From contig JAGTPG010000001.1 in the NCBI GenBank assembly GCA_018195615.1, positions 558,001-622,000 on the forward strand: a stretch of 64,000 nt of DNA, written 5' to 3'. The notes under the pieces were generated by a model. The model was not told where the DNA came from. It did no database searches and saw nothing but the letters and a program-made list of their open reading frames with translations. Every line of letters starts with the position of its first letter. Position 1 is the first letter of the stretch. Positions 18,860 to 28,492 of the stretch are shown here, piece after piece. The translations under genes and the position numbers were made by a program. Source of the DNA: Streptomyces tuirus. Its GTDB lineage: Bacteria > Actinomycetota > Actinomycetes > Streptomycetales > Streptomycetaceae.

Positions 18860-20050
18860 TCAGGGCTGCATCAGGACCTTGACCGCGCCGTCCTGCTTGC
18901 GCTGGAACATCTCGTAGGCGTGCGGGGCCTGCGACAGCGGCACCCGGTGGGTGGCGAAGTCCTCGACGCCGAGCGGGTCCTCGTCCGTCAGGTACGGGAT
19001 GATGTCGTCGCTCCAGCGGCGGACGTTGGCCTGACCCATCCGCATCTGGATCTGCTTGTCGAACAGGGTGAGCATCGGCATCGGGTCCGCCATGCCGCCG
19101 TAGACACCGGACAGCGAGATGGTGCCGCCGCGGCGCACCAGGTCGATGGCGGTGTGGAGGGCGGCGAGCCGGTCGACGCTGAAGCGTTCGGCGAACGGGC
19201 CGCCGATCTTGCGGGGCAGCATCGCCGAGGCCGTCTGGGCGAGCTTGGCGGCCGCGCTGCCGTGGGCCTCGGTGCCGACCGCGTCGATCACGGCGTCGGG
19301 GCCGCGGCCGTCGGTCTCGTCGCGGATCGCGGCGACGAGTTCCTTCTCGTCGTCGAACGACCGCAGGTCGAAGGTCTCCACGCCGCGCGAGCGCGCCCGG
19401 CGCAACCGCTCCGGCACCAGGTCGACGCCGAACACCCGTCCGGCGCCGCGCACTTGGGCGACCCGGCAGGCCATGTCTCCGATGGGCCCGAGCCCGAGCA
19501 CGGCGACGCTGCCGCCCTGCGGGACATCGGCGTAGGCGACCGCCTGCCAGGCGGTGGGCAGCACGTCGGAGAGATAGACGAAACGGTCGTCGGACGGGCC
19601 TTCGGGAACCTTGATCGGGCCGTACTGCGCCTGGGGTACGCGCAGGTACTCGGCCTGGGCGCCCGGTACGGCGCCGTACAGGCGGGTGTAGCCGAACAGG
19701 GCGGCGCCCATGCCCTCGCCGTGGACCTGGGTGGTCTCGCACTGGGTGGGCAGGCCGGTGAGGCACATCCAGCAGTTGCCGCAGGCGATCTGGAACGGCA
19801 CCACGACCCGGTCCCCGACCTGGAGGTCCGGGACGCCCGCGCCGACCTCCTCGACGATGCCCATGGGTTCATGGCCGAGGATGTCGCCCGGGGTCATGAA
19901 CGGCGTGAGCACTTCGTACAGGTGCAGGTCGGATCCGCACAGTCCCGTGGAGGTGATGCGGATGATCGCGTCGGTCGGCTCCTGGATCTTCGGATCCGGC
20001 ACCTCCTCCACCCGCACGTCCCGCTTGCCCTGCCAGGTCACTGCCCTCAT
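18860..20050 (-). CDS. Zinc-dependent alcohol dehydrogenase, formaldehyde-dehydrogenase-like
   Basis: 396 residues from the ATG at 20050. Medium-chain dehydrogenase fold: catalytic zinc site STGLCGSDLHLY and LGHEPMG; structural zinc cysteines in CGNCWMCLTGLPTQC; Rossmann motif VAVLGLGPIGDMA; and an insertion near AVIDAVGTEAH seen in the glutathione-independent formaldehyde dehydrogenase-like group. It oxidises an alcohol or aldehyde adduct with NAD(P). Formaldehyde released by vanillate demethylation is one conceivable substrate, but the van genes are 24 kb away. Start is well placed, with GGAGGGAG upstream. Confidence 0.9.
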   Translation of the reverse strand: MRAVTWQGKRDVRVEEVPDPKIQEPTDAIIRITSTGLCGSDLHLYEVLTPFMTPGDILGHEPMGIVEEVGAGVPDLQVGDRVVVPFQIACGNCWMCLTGLPTQCETTQVHGEGMGAALFGYTRLYGAVPGAQAEYLRVPQAQYGPIKVPEGPSDDRFVYLSDVLPTAWQAVAYADVPQGGSVAVLGLGPIGDMACRVAQVRGAGRVFGVDLVPERLRRARSRGVETFDLRSFDDEKELVAAIRDETDGRGPDAVIDAVGTEAHGSAAAKLAQTASAMLPRKIGGPFAERFSVDRLAALHTAIDLVRRGGTISLSGVYGGMADPMPMLTLFDKQIQMRMGQANVRRWSDDIIPYLTDEDPLGVEDFATHRVPLSQAPHAYEMFQRKQDGAVKVLMQP

Positions 20051-20234
20051 CGCCTCGCGCTCCCTCCGTAGCGTGCGCGTCGGTCGTACGGCGGGGTCCG
20101 AGTACCCGGGCGCCCCGCGACGAACCTTGCGCCGATCGACGGACGCGGCGGGACCCTCCGTCAAGAACGATCGACTATGGCCATCACCGGACATATAAGA
20201 GCACAATCAAGACAAATCGATGATATGAGGCGCG

Positions 20235-21226
20235 GTGGCGACGGTGGTCATGGGACGAGGGGCGCGCGGACGGCGCGCCGTGACGACAGCGGCGCTGCTG
20301 GCCGCCACGATGACGGCCGCCCTGGCCGCGGGCTGCACCGGCGGGGGCGGACCGGGCGACGACGGACGGGGTCGCCCAGGGAATCGAAGCAGGGAGAGTC
20401 GCCCCGCCCACCGGCCCCGGAGTGCTCGCCGTCAAGATCGACAACGCCCGCACGGCCCGGCCGCACACGGGCGTCGACGCCGCGGACGTGGTGTACGTGG
20501 AGCAGGTCGAGGGCGGGCTCAGCCGATTGATGGCGGTGTACGCGACCGAGCTGCCGAAGACCGTCGGCCCGGTGCGCAGCGCACGCGAGTCGGATCTGGA
20601 GCTGCTGCGCCAGTTCGAACGGCCCACGCTCGCCTTCTCCGGCGCGCAGAAGAAGCTCCTGCCGCTGATCGACGACGCACCGCTGCGGGCGGAGACGCCG
20701 GGCAGCGCCTCCGACGCGTACTTCCGCGACGCCGACGAGCCGGCCCCGCACAACCTCTATCTGAGGCCCGAGCGGATCGTGCCCGACGCCCCCGGCGAGG
20801 ACGCCCTGACCACCGGCTTCCGGTACGGCTCCGCCCCGCCGGCGGCACCGCGGCGACCGAGCAGACGGTGCGCTATCCGGCGGCCCGTTTCACCTTCACC
20901 TGGTCCGGGGCGCGCGACCGCTGGCTGGTCGGCATGGACGGCTCGCCCGCGACGACGGCCGACGGGAACCGGATGGCGGCGGCGACGGTCGTCGTGCAGT
21001 ACGTCAAGGTGCGCGAGTCCGCCTTCCGGGACTTCCTCGGCAACAACTCGCCGTACACCGAGACGGTCGGCTCGGGAAGGCGAAGGTGCTGCGCGACGGG
21101 CGGGCCTACGACGTGAACTGGAAGCGCGAGCAGGCCACGGACGGCACGGCGTTCACCACCGGCGAGGGCACGCCGGTGAACTTCGCGAAGGGCCAGGTGT
21201 GGGTGGTGTACGCCGAGGCGCCCTGA
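20235..21226 (+). CDS. DUF3048 (YerB-like) lipoprotein (four frame breaks)
   Basis: 331 residues after restoring four bases. GTG at 20235 behind TGAGG; ATG at 20250 is an alternative. A lipobox LAAGC puts the lipidated cysteine at residue 34. The DUF3048 body is clear: VLAVKIDNARTARPHTG, DVVYVEQVEGGLSR, VGPVRSARESDLELL, APHNLYLRPE, FTFTWSG, VQYVKVRESAF, NSPYTETVGSG and the final NFAKGQVWVVYAEAP. Function is unknown; family members are extracytoplasmic. Breaks lie near 20351-20378, 20399-20415, 20832-20850 and 21074-21082, mostly in G/C runs. A TATAAG box 35 bases upstream is a possible promoter element. Confidence 0.82.
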
Positions 21227-21249
21227 CCCGCCGGCAGAGGCCGTCCCGG

Positions 21250-21714
21250 TCAGTGGGGCGCCGCCAGCGGCTCCCCCGGGTTGCGCAGCCCCTCCGCCGC
21301 GTCCGCCACGCGCCGGATGAGGTCGAAGAACACCGTCCGCTCCTCGGCGGTCAGCGGTGCCAGGAACACCTGGTTCATCCGGGCGGTGCGCACGGTCAGC
21401 TTGCGATGGGTGCGCGCCCCTTCTTCCGTGAGACGCAGCAGGAAGCGGCGGCCGTCCTCCGGGTCGCGGACCTTGTCGAGCAGTCCGCGCCGGCCGAGCC
21501 GGCTGATCACCTCGGCGATCGTGGAACGGTCCAGCCCCACCCGCTCCCCCACCGTGCGCTGGTCCAGGCCGGGCTCGGCGACGAGCGTGTTGAGGACCGC
21601 GAACTGGGGCGAGGTGATCTCCTCGGAGACCATCGTGTTCCACAGCAGGTAGTGGGCCTGCTGCAGCCGCCGGGCCAGGTGCCCGGGGTGGGTGGTGAGG
21701 TCCGCCGCCGCCAT
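21250..21714 (-). CDS. pcaV: MarR-family repressor of protocatechuate catabolism
   Basis: 154 residues from the ATG at 21714 with GAGGGG upstream. Winged-helix MarR fold: LARRLQQAHYLLWNTM dimer helix, TSPQFAVLNTLVAEPGLDQ, recognition helix RTVGERVGLDRSTIAEVI and wing KVRDPEDGRRFLLRLT. It closely recalls Streptomyces PcaV, which binds protocatechuate and releases the pca promoter. It diverges from pcaI over 208 bases that hold two copies of a TCAGTGCACTGA-like palindrome. Identity as pcaV rests on context plus remembered similarity. Confidence 0.87.
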   Translation of the reverse strand: MAAADLTTHPGHLARRLQQAHYLLWNTMVSEEITSPQFAVLNTLVAEPGLDQRTVGERVGLDRSTIAEVISRLGRRGLLDKVRDPEDGRRFLLRLTEEGARTHRKLTVRTARMNQVFLAPLTAEERTVFFDLIRRVADAAEGLRNPGEPLAAPH

Positions 21715-21737
21715 GTGCACCCCTCGGTCGTTTTTAG

Positions 21738-21749
21738 TCGGTGCACTGA
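21738..21749. promoter_or_regulatory. Candidate PcaV operator, pcaV-proximal
   Basis: TCGGTGCACTGA is an 11-of-12 match to the palindrome TCAGTGCACTGA. It lies 24 bases upstream of the pcaV ATG in the divergent pcaV-pcaI region. Confidence 0.55.
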
Positions 21750-21868
21750 ACAATACCTGGCCGGTTCAGAGGTTTCTGCTGTATGTGCAAGAGATCAGCG
21801 GAGCAAAAGCCGAGGTCTTGACGGACCGCCGTCCCGATGGCAGCGTGAGGGAAGCTTCACACAAATAC

Positions 21869-21880
21869 TCAGTGCCCTGA
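21869..21880. promoter_or_regulatory. Candidate PcaV operator, pcaI-proximal
   Basis: TCAGTGCCCTGA matches the same palindrome at 11 of 12 bases. It sits 42 bases before the pcaI ATG, where it could block RNA polymerase. Confidence 0.55.
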
Positions 21881-21922
21881 CTAAATGAAGTCGGAGCGCT
21901 CGGAAGAGATGAGGCTTCTCGG

Positions 21923-22678
21923 ATGGACAAGGTGGTCGCCACAGCCCTGGAGGCGGTGGCCGACGTGCCGGACGGCGCGTCGCTCGCGGTGGGCGGTTTC
22001 GGGCTGAGCGGGGTGCCGAACGTGCTCATCCAGGCGCTCTACGAGCGCCGGGTGACCGGCGTGTCGGTGGTCTCCAACAACTGCGGCGCGATGGAGTCGG
22101 GCCTGGCGGTCCTCCTCGCCGCCGGCCGGATCGCCCGGGTCACCGGTTCCTACATCGGCGCCAACAAGGAGTTCGCCCGGCAGTATCTGGCCGGTGAGCT
22201 GGAGGTGGAGCTGATCCCGCAGGGCACGCTGGCCGAGCGGCTGCGGGCCGGGGGCGCCGGGATCCCCGCCTTCTACACCCCGGCCGGGGTGGGCACCCAG
22301 GTCGCCGAGGGCGGGCTGCCGTGGCGCTACGACTGGCAGGGCGGTGTCGCGCTCGCCTCACCGCCGAAGGAGGTCCGGGAGTTCGACGGCACCGAGTACG
22401 TCCTGGAGCGAGCCATCCGTACCGACTACGCGCTGGTGCGGGCCGCCAAGGGCGACCGGCACGGCAACCTGGTCTTCAACAAGTCCTCCCGCAACTTCAA
22501 CCCACTGGCCGCGATGGCCGGGCGGGTCACGATCGCCGAGGTGGAGGAGCTGGTGGAACCCGGGGAGATCGACCCGGACGCGGTGCATCTGCCCGGCATC
22601 TTCGTGCAGCGGGTGCTCGCGCTCACCCCTCAGCAGGCGGCGGACAAGAGGATCGAGCAGCGGACGGTGAGGTCCTGA
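21923..22678 (+). CDS. pcaI: 3-oxoadipate CoA-transferase subunit A
   Basis: 251 residues from the ATG at 21923. With PcaJ it transfers CoA from succinyl-CoA to 3-oxoadipate, the penultimate step of the beta-ketoadipate pathway. Family I CoA-transferase alpha marks are [53 protein letters not shown] and [10 protein letters not shown]. It opens the seven-gene operon pcaIJFHGBL, with every junction from J onward overlapping or within about 110 bases. The C-terminus overlaps pcaJ by one base. Confidence 0.95.
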   Translation: MDKVVATALEAVADVPDGASLAVGGFGLSGVPNVLIQALYERRVTGVSVVSNNCGAMESGLAVLLAAGRIARVTGSYIGANKEFARQYLAGELEVELIPQGTLAERLRAGGAGIPAFYTPAGVGTQVAEGGLPWRYDWQGGVALASPPKEVREFDGTEYVLERAIRTDYALVRAAKGDRHGNLVFNKSSRNFNPLAAMAGRVTIAEVEELVEPGEIDPDAVHLPGIFVQRVLALTPQQAADKRIEQRTVRS

Positions 22679-23322
22679 TGGCCTGGAGTCGCGAGGAGAT
22701 GGCCGCGCGGGCGGCCCAGGAGCTGAGGGACGGCCAGTACGTCAACCTCGGCATCGGCCTGCCGACGCTGATCCCCAACTACCTCCCGCACGGCGTGGAG
22801 GTCGTCCTGGAGTCGGAGAACGGCATCCTCGGGACCGGCCCCTACCCCACCGAGGACACCGTCGACCCGGACCTGATCAACGCGGGGAAGGAGACGGTCA
22901 CGGTCCTGCCGGGCGCGTCCTTCTTCGACTCGGCGCTGTCCTTCTCGATGATCCGGGGCGGGCACATCGACGTGGCCGTACTGGGCGCCATGCAGGTGTC
23001 CGAGCGGGGCGATCTGGCCAACTGGGCGATCCCCGGCAAACTGATCACCGGCATCGGCGGCGCGATGGACCTCGTGCACGGCGCCCGCACGGTCGTCGTC
23101 GTCATGACGCACACCGCCAAGGACGGCTCGCCCAAGATCCTCACCGAGTGCGCCCTGCCGCTGACCGGCAAGGGATGCGTGAACCGGATCATCACCGACC
23201 TCGGCGTCCTCGACGTCACCGAGGACGGGCTCGTGCTCGTCGAGACCGCCCCGGGCGTGAGCACTGCCGAGATCGTCGCCAAGACGGACGCCGAACTCAC
23301 CGTGCCGGAGGCCCTGAAGTGA
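22678..23322 (+). CDS. pcaJ: 3-oxoadipate CoA-transferase subunit B
   Basis: 214 residues, ATG at 22678 sharing one base with the pcaI stop. It contains the catalytic glutamate in the ESENGILG motif, preceded by [11 protein letters not shown], and the nucleotide-binding [23 protein letters not shown] segment characteristic of the beta subunit. Length matches PcaJ/ScoB. It forms a heterotetramer with PcaI. Confidence 0.95.
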   Translation: MAWSREEMAARAAQELRDGQYVNLGIGLPTLIPNYLPHGVEVVLESENGILGTGPYPTEDTVDPDLINAGKETVTVLPGASFFDSALSFSMIRGGHIDVAVLGAMQVSERGDLANWAIPGKLITGIGGAMDLVHGARTVVVVMTHTAKDGSPKILTECALPLTGKGCVNRIITDLGVLDVTEDGLVLVETAPGVSTAEIVAKTDAELTVPEALK

Positions 23323-24521
23323 AGGACGTCTACCTCGTCGACGCGGTCCGCACGCCGATCGGCCGCTACAACGGCGCGCTGGCCTCGGTACGCCCGGACG
23401 ACCTGGCCGCGCACGCCATCCGTGAACTCCTCGCCCGGACGCCCGGCTTGGACCCGTCGCGGATCGAGGACGTGTACTTCGGCAACGCCAACGGCGCCGG
23501 TGAGGAGAACCGCAACGTCGGCCGGATGGCCGCCCTGCTCGCGGGCCTGCCCACCTCCGTGCCGGGCGTGACCGTCAACCGGCTGTGCGCCTCCGGGCTG
23601 GAGGCCGTGATCCAGGCGGCCCGCGCCATCGCCCTCGGCGACGCCTCCATCGCGCTGGCCGGCGGAGTCGAGTCGATGACCCGGGCGCCGTACGTCCTGC
23701 CGAAGAGCGACAAGCCCTTCCCGGCCGGTCACACCGAGCTGTACTCCACCACCCTCGGCTGGCGCATGGTCAATCCGCGCATGGAACCGCAGTGGACCAT
23801 TCCGCTGGGCGAGAGCGCCGAACTCATCGCCGACAAGCACAAGATCGGCCGTGAGCAGCAGGACGAGTTCGCGCTGCGCAGCCACGAGAAGGCGGCGTCG
23901 GCACAGCGACAGGGCCTGTTCCAGGGCGAGTTGGCGCCCGTGGCGATTCCGCAGCGCAAGGGCGAGCCGGTGGTCTTCGCCGACGACGAGTGTGTCCGTC
24001 CGGATGCCTCCCTGGCGGCGATGGCCAAGCTGAAGCCGTCCTTCCGTCAGGAGGGCGGGACGGTGACGGCGGGCAACGCGTCGCCGTTGAACGACGGCGC
24101 GGCGGCGCTGCTGCTCGTCGACGAGGAGGGCCTGAAGGCCACCGGCCGCGAGCCGCTCGCCCGTATCCGTGCGACGGGTGTGGCGGCGACCGACCCGCAC
24201 TACTTCGGGCTGGCGCCCGTCGAGGCCGTCAACCGGGCGCTGGCCAAGGCGGGCAAGGGGTTCGACGACCTGTCCGTGCTGGAGCTGAACGAGGCGTTCG
24301 CGGCGCAGGTGCTGGGGTGTGTGGCCGAGTGGCCCGAGTTCGATCCGGCGATCCTCAATCCGCAGGGTGGGGCGATCGCGCTCGGTCATCCGCTCGGTGC
24401 GTCCGGGGCCCGGCTCACCGGCACGGTCGCTCATCAACTGGCCCGGCGTGGCGGCGGTGTGGGTGTGGCCACGCTGTGTATCGGAGTGGGCCAGGGACTC
24501 GCCCTCGTCCTGGAACGCTAG
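23319..24521 (+). CDS. pcaF: 3-oxoadipyl-CoA thiolase
   Basis: 400 residues from a GTG overlapping the pcaJ stop (GTGA). It cleaves 3-oxoadipyl-CoA to succinyl-CoA and acetyl-CoA. Thiolase marks: nucleophilic cysteine in [32 protein letters not shown], active-site histidine in [12 protein letters not shown] and the second cysteine in TLCIGVGQG. Its position in the operon identifies it as PcaF rather than a general acetyl-CoA acetyltransferase. Confidence 0.95.
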   Translation: MKDVYLVDAVRTPIGRYNGALASVRPDDLAAHAIRELLARTPGLDPSRIEDVYFGNANGAGEENRNVGRMAALLAGLPTSVPGVTVNRLCASGLEAVIQAARAIALGDASIALAGGVESMTRAPYVLPKSDKPFPAGHTELYSTTLGWRMVNPRMEPQWTIPLGESAELIADKHKIGREQQDEFALRSHEKAASAQRQGLFQGELAPVAIPQRKGEPVVFADDECVRPDASLAAMAKLKPSFRQEGGTVTAGNASPLNDGAAALLLVDEEGLKATGREPLARIRATGVAATDPHYFGLAPVEAVNRALAKAGKGFDDLSVLELNEAFAAQVLGCVAEWPEFDPAILNPQGGAIALGHPLGASGARLTGTVAHQLARRGGGVGVATLCIGVGQGLALVLER

Positions 24522-24632
24522 GCCTTCCGCGCGGCTGCGGGCCGTCCGTGGCTGATCGCGCAGTTCGCCGTGCCCCTCGGGGGCGCGCTCCTCGCCCCCC
24601 TCGACGAGAACCGTACGAACCTCAGGAACCCC

Positions 24633-25406
24633 ATGACTCTCACGCAACACGACATCGACCAGGAGATCGCGGCCGAGCGCGCCGCGTACGAGAAGCGCCT
24701 CGCCGACGGCGGGCCCGTCGAGCACCAGCCGCGCCGCGGCTACGCGCCGTACCGCTCCTCGGTGCTCCGCCACCCCAAGCAGCCGCCGGTCACCATCGAC
24801 GTCGGCAAGGACCCGGAGCTGGTGGAGCTGTTCTCCCCGGCCTTCGGGGAGCGGGACATCACCGAGATCGACAACGATCTCACCCGGCAGCACGACGGGG
24901 AGCCGATCGGCGAGCGCATCACCGTCTCGGGCCGGCTCCTGGACCGCGACGGCCGCCCGGTGCGCGGCCAGCTCGTGGAGATCTGGCAGGCCAACTCCGC
25001 GGGCCGCTACGCCCACCAGCGCGAGCAGCACGACGCCCCGCTGGACCCCAACTTCACCGGCGTGGGCCGCACGATCACCGACGACGACGGCCGCTACCAC
25101 TTCACCACCGTCCAGCCGGGCCCGTATCCCTGGCGCCAGCACCTCAACGCCTGGCGGCCGGCGCACATCCACTTCTCGCTCTTCGGCACGGCCTTCACCC
25201 AGCGGCTCGTGACACAGATGTACTTCCCGAGCGACCCGCTGTTCCCCTACGACCCGATCATCCAGTCGGTGACGGACGACGCGGCCCGGCAGCGGCTGGT
25301 GGCGACGTACGACCACAGCCTGTCGGTACCGGAGTTCTCGATGGGCTACCACTGGGACATCGTGCTGGACGGCCCGCACGCCACCTGGATCGAAGAAGGA
25401 CGCTGA
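24633..25406 (+). CDS. pcaH: Protocatechuate 3,4-dioxygenase beta subunit
   Basis: 257 residues from the ATG at 24633. This intradiol dioxygenase subunit carries the non-haem Fe(III) and cleaves protocatechuate to beta-carboxy-cis,cis-muconate. Probable iron ligands are Tyr126 (SAGRYAHQ), Tyr165 (GPYPWRQ), His178 and His180 (PAHIHFS). It is preceded by a 111-base gap, the widest in the operon. It pairs with PcaG, six bases downstream. Confidence 0.96.
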   Translation: MTLTQHDIDQEIAAERAAYEKRLADGGPVEHQPRRGYAPYRSSVLRHPKQPPVTIDVGKDPELVELFSPAFGERDITEIDNDLTRQHDGEPIGERITVSGRLLDRDGRPVRGQLVEIWQANSAGRYAHQREQHDAPLDPNFTGVGRTITDDDGRYHFTTVQPGPYPWRQHLNAWRPAHIHFSLFGTAFTQRLVTQMYFPSDPLFPYDPIIQSVTDDAARQRLVATYDHSLSVPEFSMGYHWDIVLDGPHATWIEEGR

Positions 25407-25412
25407 CCTGCC

Positions 25413-26018
25413 ATGACCAAGATCGACACCAGCAGGCCGGAGAGCGTGCTGCCCACCCCCTCGCACACCGTCGGCCCGTTCTACGGCCACGCGCTGCCGT
25501 TCCGCGGCGGCGAGGACATCGCCCCCCTCGGGCATCCGGACACGGTCACCGTCCACGGGTACGTCCTCGACGGCGCGGGCGAGCCGCTGCCCGACGCCCT
25601 GATCGAACTGTGGGGCCCGGATCCGGACGGCAACGTGCCGACGGCCGACGGTTCCATGCGGCGCGACCCGGCATCGGGCGGCTTCCTGGGACGCAACGGC
25701 GTGGAGTTCACGGGCTGGGGGCGTATCCAGACCGATGCGAACGGCCACTGGTACGCGCGCACCCTCCGCCCCGGCGCCCGCGGGAGCAACGCCCCGTACC
25801 TCAGCGTGTGCGTCTTCGCGCGGGGGCTCCTCCTCCACCTGTACACCCGGATCTACCTGCCGGGCGACCCGGAGGCACTCGCCGCCGACCCGCTGCTGTC
25901 CCGGCTGGCGGACCAGCGCCGCGACACGCTGATCGCCGAGGCGGAGGGCAGCGGGACGTACCGTTTCGACATCCGCCTTCAAGGCGAAGGCGAGACGGTC
26001 TTCCTGGAGTTCCAGTGA
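25413..26018 (+). CDS. pcaG: Protocatechuate 3,4-dioxygenase alpha subunit
   Basis: 201 residues from the ATG at 25413. It has the intradiol dioxygenase beta-sandwich (LPTPSHTVGPFYGHALPF, GEPLPDALIELWGPDPDGN, LSVCVFARGLLLHLYTRIY) but, as expected for the alpha chain, lacks the full Tyr/Tyr/His/His iron set. It supplies part of the substrate pocket. The stop codon overlaps the pcaB GTG. Confidence 0.95.
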   Translation: MTKIDTSRPESVLPTPSHTVGPFYGHALPFRGGEDIAPLGHPDTVTVHGYVLDGAGEPLPDALIELWGPDPDGNVPTADGSMRRDPASGGFLGRNGVEFTGWGRIQTDANGHWYARTLRPGARGSNAPYLSVCVFARGLLLHLYTRIYLPGDPEALAADPLLSRLADQRRDTLIAEAEGSGTYRFDIRLQGEGETVFLEFQ

Positions 26019-27310
26019 CACAAGCGCAGGGTGACACCGGTCTGCTCGCCCCCGGGTGGGCCGACTCGGCGGCCTCCTCCGCCACGAGCGACCACGCGTA
26101 TCTGCGGGCGCTGCTCGACGCGGAGGCGGCGCTGACCCGCGCCCAAGCGGCTTTGGGGCTCGCCCCGGCCGAGGCGGCGACGGCGGTGACCCAAGCGGCC
26201 GGCTCCGGCACCTTCGACGTACGGTCCGTCGCCGAGCGTGCCCGCGCGGGCGGCAATCCCGTCATCCCCCTGGTCGCGGATCTGACGAAGGCCGTCGGGG
26301 AGGCGTACGGCCCCTACGTCCACCGGGGCGCGACCAGCCAGGACATCATGGACACGGCGACGATGCTGGTCGCCGCGCGCGCCCTCGGCCTGATCCTCGA
26401 CGATCTGGGCCGCACGGAGCGGGCGCTGGCCCGACTGGCCACCGAGCACCGGGACACCACGATGCCCGGGCGGACCCTGACCCAGCACGCCGTACCCACG
26501 ACGTTCGGGCTGAAAGCGGCCGGGTGGCGGTCGCTGGTGCTGGACGCGCGGGACCGGACGACGGCCGTGCGGGACGCGCTGCCCGCCCAACTCGGCGGCG
26601 CGGCAGGGACCTTGGCGGCTTTCGGAGCCTACGGCGCGAGCGATCCGACCGGTCTGCCCTCGGCGTACGCCCGTGAACTCGGCCTCCGGGCGCCCGACCT
26701 GCCCTGGCACACGCTGCGGACGCCGGTCGCCGATCTCGCCGGGTGCCTCGCCTTCACGGCGGGCGCGCTCGGCAAGGTCGCCGTGGACGTCCTCACCCTG
26801 TCCCGCACCGAGATCGCCGAGGTCGCGGAGGGCGGCGGCGGGGGTTCGTCCGCCATGCCGCACAAGTCCAACCCCGTACGGTCCACCCTCATCGCCTCCG
26901 CGGCTCGGCGGGCGCCCCAGCTCGCGGCCACGCTGTACGGGTCGCTGGCGGCGGAGGACGAGCGGCCGGCCGGGGCCTGGCACACGGAGTGGGAACCGCT
27001 CAGGGACCTGCTGCGGCTGGTCGGCGGGGCCGCCCGGGACGCCGTCGAACTGGCCGAGGGACTACGGGTCCGGCCCGATGCCATGCGTGAACACCTGGAC
27101 CTCACCCAAGGGTTGATCGTCTCCGAACGGCTGTCCGCCGAGCTGGCCCCGGAGCTGGGCCGGCCCCGCGCCAAGGAACTCCTCACCCGGCTGGCCTCCG
27201 AGGGTCGGCCGCTCGCCGAGGCACCGGAACTGGCGGACGTCGACCTCGACCCCACCCACTACACCGGCTCCGCCGGAGCCCTCACCGACCGCGCTCTGGA
27301 GCGACGTTGA
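26015..27310 (+). CDS. pcaB: 3-carboxy-cis,cis-muconate cycloisomerase
   Basis: 431 residues from a GTG overlapping pcaG (GTGA). A fumarase/aspartase-superfamily enzyme that lactonises beta-carboxymuconate to gamma-carboxymuconolactone. Superfamily signatures: VHRGATSQDIMDTA, TLTQHAVPTTFG and the signature loop GGGSSAMPHKSNPV. Length fits PcaB. The stop overlaps the TTG of pcaL. Confidence 0.95.
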   Translation: MTQAQGDTGLLAPGWADSAASSATSDHAYLRALLDAEAALTRAQAALGLAPAEAATAVTQAAGSGTFDVRSVAERARAGGNPVIPLVADLTKAVGEAYGPYVHRGATSQDIMDTATMLVAARALGLILDDLGRTERALARLATEHRDTTMPGRTLTQHAVPTTFGLKAAGWRSLVLDARDRTTAVRDALPAQLGGAAGTLAAFGAYGASDPTGLPSAYARELGLRAPDLPWHTLRTPVADLAGCLAFTAGALGKVAVDVLTLSRTEIAEVAEGGGGGSSAMPHKSNPVRSTLIASAARRAPQLAATLYGSLAAEDERPAGAWHTEWEPLRDLLRLVGGAARDAVELAEGLRVRPDAMREHLDLTQGLIVSERLSAELAPELGRPRAKELLTRLASEGRPLAEAPELADVDLDPTHYTGSAGALTDRALERR

Positions 27311-28428
27311 AACTCCTCGACCACCGTGCCGAAGGGCCCGCCTCCGCTCCCCCACTGCTGCTCGGCCCCTCACTGGGCACGTCGCACGCCCTGTGGGACG
27401 AGGTGGCGCCCGAGCTGTCGATCGCCCACCGGGTGGTCCGCTGGGATCTGCCGGGACACGGGGGTTCGGCGGCCGATCTCATCGGGACCGGCGCGACGGT
27501 CGGTGACCTCGCCGGGCTGGTGCTGGCGCTCGCCGACTCGCTCGGCGTCGAGCGGTTCGCGTACGCGGGCGTGTCGCTTGGCGGGGCGGTGGGGCTGCAT
27601 CTCGCGGTCCATCATCCGCAGCGGCTGTCGTCGCTCGCCGTGATCTGCTCGTCGGCGCACTTCAACGGGGCGAAACCCTGGGAGGAACGGGCGGCTCTGG
27701 TGCGGCGGGAGGGCCTGGCCGGGCTGGCGGAGAACGCGGACGCCCGCTGGTTCACCGCCGGTTTCACCGTGCCGGAGCTGGTCCAGGACCACCGGGACGC
27801 CGACCCGGACGCCTACGCCGCCTGCTGTGACGCGCTCGCCGCGTTCGATCTGCGGGACCGGCTCCCCGAGATCACCGTGCCGACCCTGCTGGTCGCCGGC
27901 CGTGAGGACCCGGCGACGCCGCCCGCGCACCTGCGCGAGATCGCCGACGCGGTGCCGGGCGCGACGCTCGTGGAGATCCCGGGTGCCTCGCACCTGGCGC
28001 CCGCCCAGTGCCCGGAGGCGGTGCTGACCGCGCTGCGGGCGCACTTCGGCGAGCCTGCCCGGCGTGGCATGGCGGTGCGGCGCGAGGTGCTCGGCGATGC
28101 GCACGTGGACCGGGCGCAGGCCCGGCAGACCCCCTTCACCGCGCGCTTCCAGGACTTCATCTCGCGCTACGCCTGGGGTGAGATCTGGACCGATCCGACG
28201 CTGTCCCGCCGCGAACGGAGCATGATCACCCTCACCGCGCTGGTCGCGCACGGCCATTACGACGAGCTGGCCATGCACGTCCGCGCGGCCCGCCGCAACG
28301 GGCTCACGCCGGAGGAGATCGGCGCGGTGCTGCTCCAGACGGCGGTGTACTGCGGGGTGCCGGCGGCGAACTCGGCGTTCGCGGCGGCGCAGCGGGTGCT
28401 GGCCGAAGAGGACGGCGCGCCAGGGTGA
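27307..28428 (+). CDS. pcaL: 3-oxoadipate enol-lactonase / 4-carboxymuconolactone decarboxylase fusion
   Basis: 373 residues from a TTG at 27307 (TTGA overlap with pcaB). Residues 1-250 are the alpha/beta-hydrolase PcaD: nucleophile Ser90 in YAGVSLGG, with the acid and base in AGREDPATPP and PGASHLAP. Residues about 255-370 are the carboxymuconolactone decarboxylase PcaC (RFQDFISRYAWGEIWTDP, LSRRERSMITLTALVAHG, AVYCGVPAAN). The fusion, named PcaL, is common in actinobacteria and performs two consecutive steps. It closes the operon. Confidence 0.95.
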   Translation: MKLLDHRAEGPASAPPLLLGPSLGTSHALWDEVAPELSIAHRVVRWDLPGHGGSAADLIGTGATVGDLAGLVLALADSLGVERFAYAGVSLGGAVGLHLAVHHPQRLSSLAVICSSAHFNGAKPWEERAALVRREGLAGLAENADARWFTAGFTVPELVQDHRDADPDAYAACCDALAAFDLRDRLPEITVPTLLVAGREDPATPPAHLREIADAVPGATLVEIPGASHLAPAQCPEAVLTALRAHFGEPARRGMAVRREVLGDAHVDRAQARQTPFTARFQDFISRYAWGEIWTDPTLSRRERSMITLTALVAHGHYDELAMHVRAARRNGLTPEEIGAVLLQTAVYCGVPAANSAFAAAQRVLAEEDGAPG

Positions 28429-28492
28429 TCCTGCTGGTCGTAGCCTCGGCGGTGGCTCGCTCAGGCCCGTGGGACGTGCCTACGGTGAGGGC

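Noticed and set aside
22842..26021. Long minus-strand frame across pcaJ to pcaG
   Set aside because: Same shadow effect; the plus-strand pca genes carry all catalytic motifs.
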